A stretch of DNA of 16,539 nt. Source: JBCCEV01 sp039030125. GTDB lineage: Bacteria; Pseudomonadota; Gammaproteobacteria; Ga0077536. The stretch lies in assembly GCA_039030125.1 (NCBI GenBank), contig JBCCEV010000095.1, forward strand, positions 1 to 16,539, written 5' to 3'. Shown here piece after piece: positions 14,839 through 16,539 of this stretch. The first letter of the stretch is position 1. Each line of letters starts with the position of its first letter. Both the position numbers and the translations under genes were made by a program. The notes beneath the pieces are model-generated. The model was not told the origin of the DNA. It searched no databases and was given only the letters and a program-made list of their open reading frames with translations.

Positions 14839-15306
14839 ATGTCTGAAAAGTTGAGAAGCGGCGAGACACTTCCCTCGTTCACTTTGAACCTTACCGATGG
14901 ATCGAGCGTGACCTTGCCTGACGATCTGCCATCTGAATTCGGTGTGGTGCTGTTCTATCGCGGCCACTGGTGACCCTTCTGCCGTCGGCAGTTAGTCGGC
15001 TACGAAGAGCAGAAAGAAAAACTCGCAGAGCTAGGCGTTACCGTTTACGCAGCCAGCGTTGACACCGGTGACAAGGCTCAAGAGGTGGCTAACGACGTTT
15101 CCTTCGGCATTGGCCAAGGGGTAACGCCAGATATCGCTGAGGCAACAGGCGCTTGGTGGGAAACCACCCGCGATATCATTCAACCCACTGAGTTCTTATT
15201 CAAGAAAGGGGGCGCGATCATTCAATCGTCTTACTCAGACGGTCCCCTAGCGCGCACGCTCGCCGAGGACGTGTGCTGGCTTGTCGATTTTTTGAAAAGC
15301 CGCTGA
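14839..15306 (+). CDS. Peroxiredoxin-like selenoprotein with selenocysteine (TGA) in a UxxC motif
   Basis: A 155-residue AhpC/TSA-like, thioredoxin-fold protein. It starts at ATG 14839 with a weak GGA-containing ribosome site. The frame is continuous to the TGA at 15304 except for one TGA at 14971-14973 (codon 45). Reading through, residues 39-50 are FYRGHW-U-PFCRR: the family motif is YRGxWCPxC, so the TGA stands exactly at the peroxidatic/resolving-pair first cysteine and the second cysteine (48) is kept. Downstream sequence keeps family features: VTVYAASVDTGDKA, FIQP-like IIQPTEFLF and SSYSDGP. TGA followed by C, and a SECIS-like hairpin behind it, support insertion of selenocysteine. The likely role is reduction of peroxides or disulfides in the cytosol. 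Alternatives are a Cys-to-stop mutation or a sequencing error. A candidate -10 (TATTAT, 14806-14811) is upstream. Confidence 0.85.
14976..15007 (+). promoter_or_regulatory. Candidate bacterial SECIS hairpin within the selenoprotein coding region
   Basis: Behind the UGA, CUUC (14976-14979) pairs with GAAG (15004-15007). After an internal loop, GCCG (14981-14984) pairs with CGGC (14997-15000); past a U-U mismatch, C14986 pairs with G14995. The 8-base apical loop GGCAGUUA starts with GG, as bacterial SECIS elements require a G in the first loop positions. The loop starts 13 bases after the UGA, slightly closer than the usual 16-37. An alternative 5-bp hairpin (14979-14991, loop GUC) competes. 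Confidence 0.55.
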
Positions 15307-15320
15307 GGCCAAGAGCGCGA

Positions 15321-15346
15321 TCGGCCCCAGTTTAGTCAGGGGCCGA
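15321..15346. terminator. Hairpin between the selenoprotein gene and the convergent secreted-protein gene
   Basis: A perfect 8-bp GC-rich stem (TCGGCCCC, 15321-15328, and GGGGCCGA, 15339-15346) with a 10-base loop, followed on the plus strand by GTTTGC. It lies 14 bases after the selenoprotein stop and between convergent genes; a bidirectional terminator is likely although the T-runs are short. Confidence 0.6.
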
Positions 15347-15393
15347 GTTTGCAAAGGCGCGAGCCGCCAACAAGCGAGAACCTTTAGTTGCCC

Positions 15394-15756
15394 CTACATG
15401 CCCGGGGGCGGCGGCAAATCCGCAATCGGGCGCGGGCATTTATTCTCGACAATACCCATAACCTTCGTTTTCAACTCATCGCTTTGATCGATCTCAGGGT
15501 ATTTTTTCTGCAAACCCCCAAAGCATTGAGCGCCAGCGTTCATCACCGCCATCATTTCACCTTGCGCGGCGGTCATCTGCGACATGTCACCCGAGGCCTG
15601 CGCCTCTTTCATCATTGCGGTAGCTTTTTCGATTTGCTGGTAAGGCGCCTTGAGGCAATCGCAGGCGTCGCTAGCGGCCTGGTCGAGGTCGGGCGCTGCA
15701 ATGACCATCGTTGGGGTGATAAGGAAAAATCCGAAAATCATAATCAAACGCGTCAT
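15394..15756 (-). CDS. Small secreted cysteine-containing protein, function unknown
   Basis: A 120-residue protein with a signal peptide (MTRLIMIFGFFLITPTMVIAA, cleavage near residue 22). The mature part of about 98 residues is helical and rich in Ala, Gln and Met (KATAMMKEAQASGDMSQMTAAQGEMM). It holds four cysteines: a CDC pair near the mature N-terminus, one in AQCFGG and one in NKCPRP, which could form two disulfides. It ends in a proline-rich tail (LPPPPGM). The start chosen is the ATG at 15756, with AGGAA about six bases upstream; a GTG directly before it is possible. I do not recognise a family. Codirectional with the glutathione transferase-like gene, 12 bases behind it, so the two probably form an operon. 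Confidence 0.7.
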   Translation of the reverse strand: MTRLIMIFGFFLITPTMVIAAPDLDQAASDACDCLKAPYQQIEKATAMMKEAQASGDMSQMTAAQGEMMAVMNAGAQCFGGLQKKYPEIDQSDELKTKVMGIVENKCPRPIADLPPPPGM

Positions 15757-15768
15757 CACGGTTCCTAT

Positions 15769-16539
15769 CTATTGTGTATGAAACAAATCCATCGGTAGAC
15801 CCAGGTGCTCTTCGTAAATGAAGTCACGATGCGGCATTAAGGTATCGGCCGCTGCCGCTGCAATATCCGGATCGTAGTTCTGATACATCGGTCGAAAATC
15901 CGGGATCATTGGATTTTTATCTTCCGCAATGGGCTCGATCAGGTGCGACATGCCGGACCAGTAAATATCGAGGGCGGTGAGATGATCGCCAATGAAATAC
16001 GATTTGCCACGCGCTTGCTGCGCCTTGAGTGTGTTCGTGAGTAGATTGAGAACTTCAACCACCTTAGGTTTAGCCGCCTTTGCGGCCTCTGGCGAATAAC
16101 CATATTTAGCGCCGAAACCTTGAAAGAACGCGCGATCATCATCGCCCAAATCAGGATTGTTGAGCCCCATATCCACGAGCAACAAACGGCGATTCCAAGC
16201 AAACCCGTGCATCGCGCAGAGCTCGTTACACAGACCGAACATTTCTCGGCGCTCGGTGACGTCTGCCGGTATCAATCGCGGCTCGGGGGCAATGCGTTCA
16301 GCCAAATAAAGTTGCTCAGCCCAGTTCGATTTAGGATGTTCGTCGTTATAGGCAATCACCGGCACCGAGGCCTGCGCACTCCAATCGATCAACGTTGAGT
16401 GATCGCCGCCGACTTCAAATCGCCCGCAAACGTACGGGATTTTTTTGACATCGAGGATCCCCTTGATCCCCTCAGCCCAGGGTCCCGGTAAACCCTCGGC
16501 GACAATGAGACGCATACCGTTCATCTCGCGTGCTTCTTC
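15769..16539 (-). CDS. Glutathione S-transferase-like protein, 5' end outside the window
   Basis: A GST-fold protein with at least 256 residues visible. The thioredoxin-like N-terminal domain contains MRLIVAEGLPGPWAEGIKGILDVKKIPYVCGRFEVGG, the cis-proline region ASVPVIAYND and the usual second-helix LAERIAP; the all-helical C-terminal domain has GKSYFIGDHLTALDIYWSGM, matching the N-capping/hydrophobic-staple motif of GSTs (TALDIYW). The catalytic Ser/Tyr/Cys of the common classes is not obvious: GPW takes the place near the first helix. An ATG at 16524 is possible, but the frame stays open to the window end (Glu-Glu-Ala-Arg-Glu) and no ribosome site precedes that ATG; homologues often have such an N-terminal extension, so the true start is probably beyond 16539. 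Substrate unknown. Confidence 0.8.
   Translation of the reverse strand, partial: EEAREMNGMRLIVAEGLPGPWAEGIKGILDVKKIPYVCGRFEVGGDHSTLIDWSAQASVPVIAYNDEHPKSNWAEQLYLAERIAPEPRLIPADVTERREMFGLCNELCAMHGFAWNRRLLLVDMGLNNPDLGDDDRAFFQGFGAKYGYSPEAAKAAKPKVVEVLNLLTNTLKAQQARGKSYFIGDHLTALDIYWSGMSHLIEPIAEDKNPMIPDFRPMYQNYDPDIAAAAADTLMPHRDFIYEEHLGLPMDLFHTQ

Noticed and set aside
14839..15306. Reading the peroxiredoxin-like gene as a pseudogene, or as a 44-residue ORF followed by a separate 73-residue gene from GTG 15085
   Set aside because: The only interruption is a TGA at the exact catalytic cysteine, family sequence runs through it on both sides in one frame, and a GTG start at 15085 would omit the conserved active site.

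Overview
The window looks like a stretch of chromosome from a free-living, aerobic, Gram-negative proteobacterium, most plausibly an aquatic Gammaproteobacterium. This is an inference from moderate GC, two lipoproteins, Sec signal peptides, two PQQ-type dehydrogenases, a LysR regulator and glutathione-type genes; no rRNA or other marker gene is present to fix the taxon. Genes are tightly packed with several convergent pairs that touch or overlap. No gap between genes exceeds about 225 bases, and I see no tRNA, rRNA, CRISPR array or transposase gene.

Layout. 1-877: the C-terminal half of a Baeyer-Villiger monooxygenase whose N-terminal half is missing although there is sequence upstream, closed by a terminator hairpin. 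938-4346 (minus strand): in transcription order a two-domain ring-cleaving (VOC) dioxygenase, coxG, the [2Fe-2S] subunit coxS and the FAD subunit coxM of a molybdenum hydroxylase, then a small potassium channel; the catalytic coxL-type subunit is absent. Upstream of the dioxygenase lies a short tandem repeat that gives four GGGG runs on its coding strand. 4572-5933 (plus): a secreted PQQ-type sugar dehydrogenase with a C-terminal VPL-type membrane tail. 5904-6851 (minus): a MAPEG-family and a YjdF/DUF2238-like membrane protein. 6933-7820 (plus): a LysR regulator. 7822-8529 (minus): a lipoprotein. 8605-9501 (plus): a luciferase-like flavin monooxygenase. 9498-10787 (minus): an alpha/beta hydrolase and a GFA-type zinc protein. 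10849-13924 (plus): a second alpha/beta hydrolase and a periplasmic PQQ quinohemoprotein alcohol dehydrogenase, followed by a long REP-like inverted repeat. 14088-14759 (plus): a lipoprotein. 14839-15306 (plus): a peroxiredoxin-like selenoprotein gene. 15394-16539 (minus): a small cysteine-containing secreted protein and a glutathione S-transferase-like protein that runs off the window.

Main discovery. The gene at 14839-15306 has one in-frame TGA (14971-14973), exactly at the catalytic cysteine of the family's W-C-P-x-C motif, giving W-U-P-F-C. The reading frame on both sides keeps peroxiredoxin-like sequence, and a SECIS-like hairpin with GG at the start of its loop follows at once. It is best read as a selenocysteine codon, not a mutation; ordinary gene calling would report only a 73-residue fragment from 15085.

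As a whole the window reads as an accessory region for oxidising organic substrates (BVMO, ring-cleaving dioxygenase, molybdenum hydroxylase parts, flavin monooxygenase, two hydrolases, two PQQ dehydrogenases) with a thiol/selenol redox group at its right end. A shared pathway is an inference; no substrate can be read from the sequence.
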